Positions 6,510-6,510 of a DNA stretch of 6,510 nucleotides are shown here, in pieces. Both the position numbers and the translations under genes were made by a program. Under the pieces are notes generated by a model. It did no database searches and was not told the DNA's origin. It was given only the letters and a program-made list of their open reading frames with translations. The stretch spans positions 1-6,510 of the forward strand of contig JASHWM010000155.1 of the NCBI GenBank assembly GCA_030044075.1, in the 5' to 3' direction. The stretch is from Candidatus Rhabdochlamydia sp. (GTDB lineage Bacteria > Chlamydiota > Chlamydiia > Chlamydiales > Rhabdochlamydiaceae). Numbering within the stretch: the first letter of the stretch is position 1; each line of letters opens with the position of its first letter.

Positions 6510-6510
6510 C

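Overview
The window is a convergent locus. Two tandem outer-membrane porin genes on the + strand face a sufBCDS iron-sulfur cluster assembly operon on the - strand. The best guess for the source is a chlamydia of the environmental type (Parachlamydia, Waddlia or Simkania relatives). Two things point there: the porins resemble the MOMP-like family that is expanded in those organisms and also occurs in Legionella, and the compact sufB-sufC-sufD-sufS order is, from memory, the order used by Chlamydia. No marker gene settles the taxon.

Left part (2-2094, + strand). The 3' two thirds or so of one porin gene is followed, after a 116-nt gap, by a complete 433-residue paralogue with a signal peptide and a C-terminal Phe. 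The two proteins share nearly identical beta-strand blocks separated by two loops that differ strongly in length and composition. In the first protein one loop carries six consecutive prolines. The gap holds two small hairpins and no convincing terminator, so the two genes may be co-transcribed.

Middle (2115-2147). A 13-bp hairpin with T-runs on both sides serves both convergent units. The sufS stop codon overlaps its + strand T-run.

Right part (2146-6510, - strand). In transcription order: sufB (N-terminus outside the window), sufC, sufD, sufS. Spacing is tight: 26 nt between sufB and sufC, a 7-nt overlap of sufC and sufD, and an 11-nt overlap of sufD and sufS. Shine-Dalgarno sequences for the last two genes lie inside the preceding coding regions. 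SufS is a PLP cysteine desulfurase that supplies sulfur. SufB, SufC and SufD form the ATP-driven scaffold on which Fe-S clusters are built. All key catalytic residues that can be checked are present.

No stretch over 300 bases lacks a gene, and no RNA gene, CRISPR array or insertion sequence was seen. Nothing here looks like an undescribed system. The points of interest are in the porin pair (variable loops, poly-Pro, a poly-A tract in the signal peptide, leader hairpins) and one extra cysteine in SufB.
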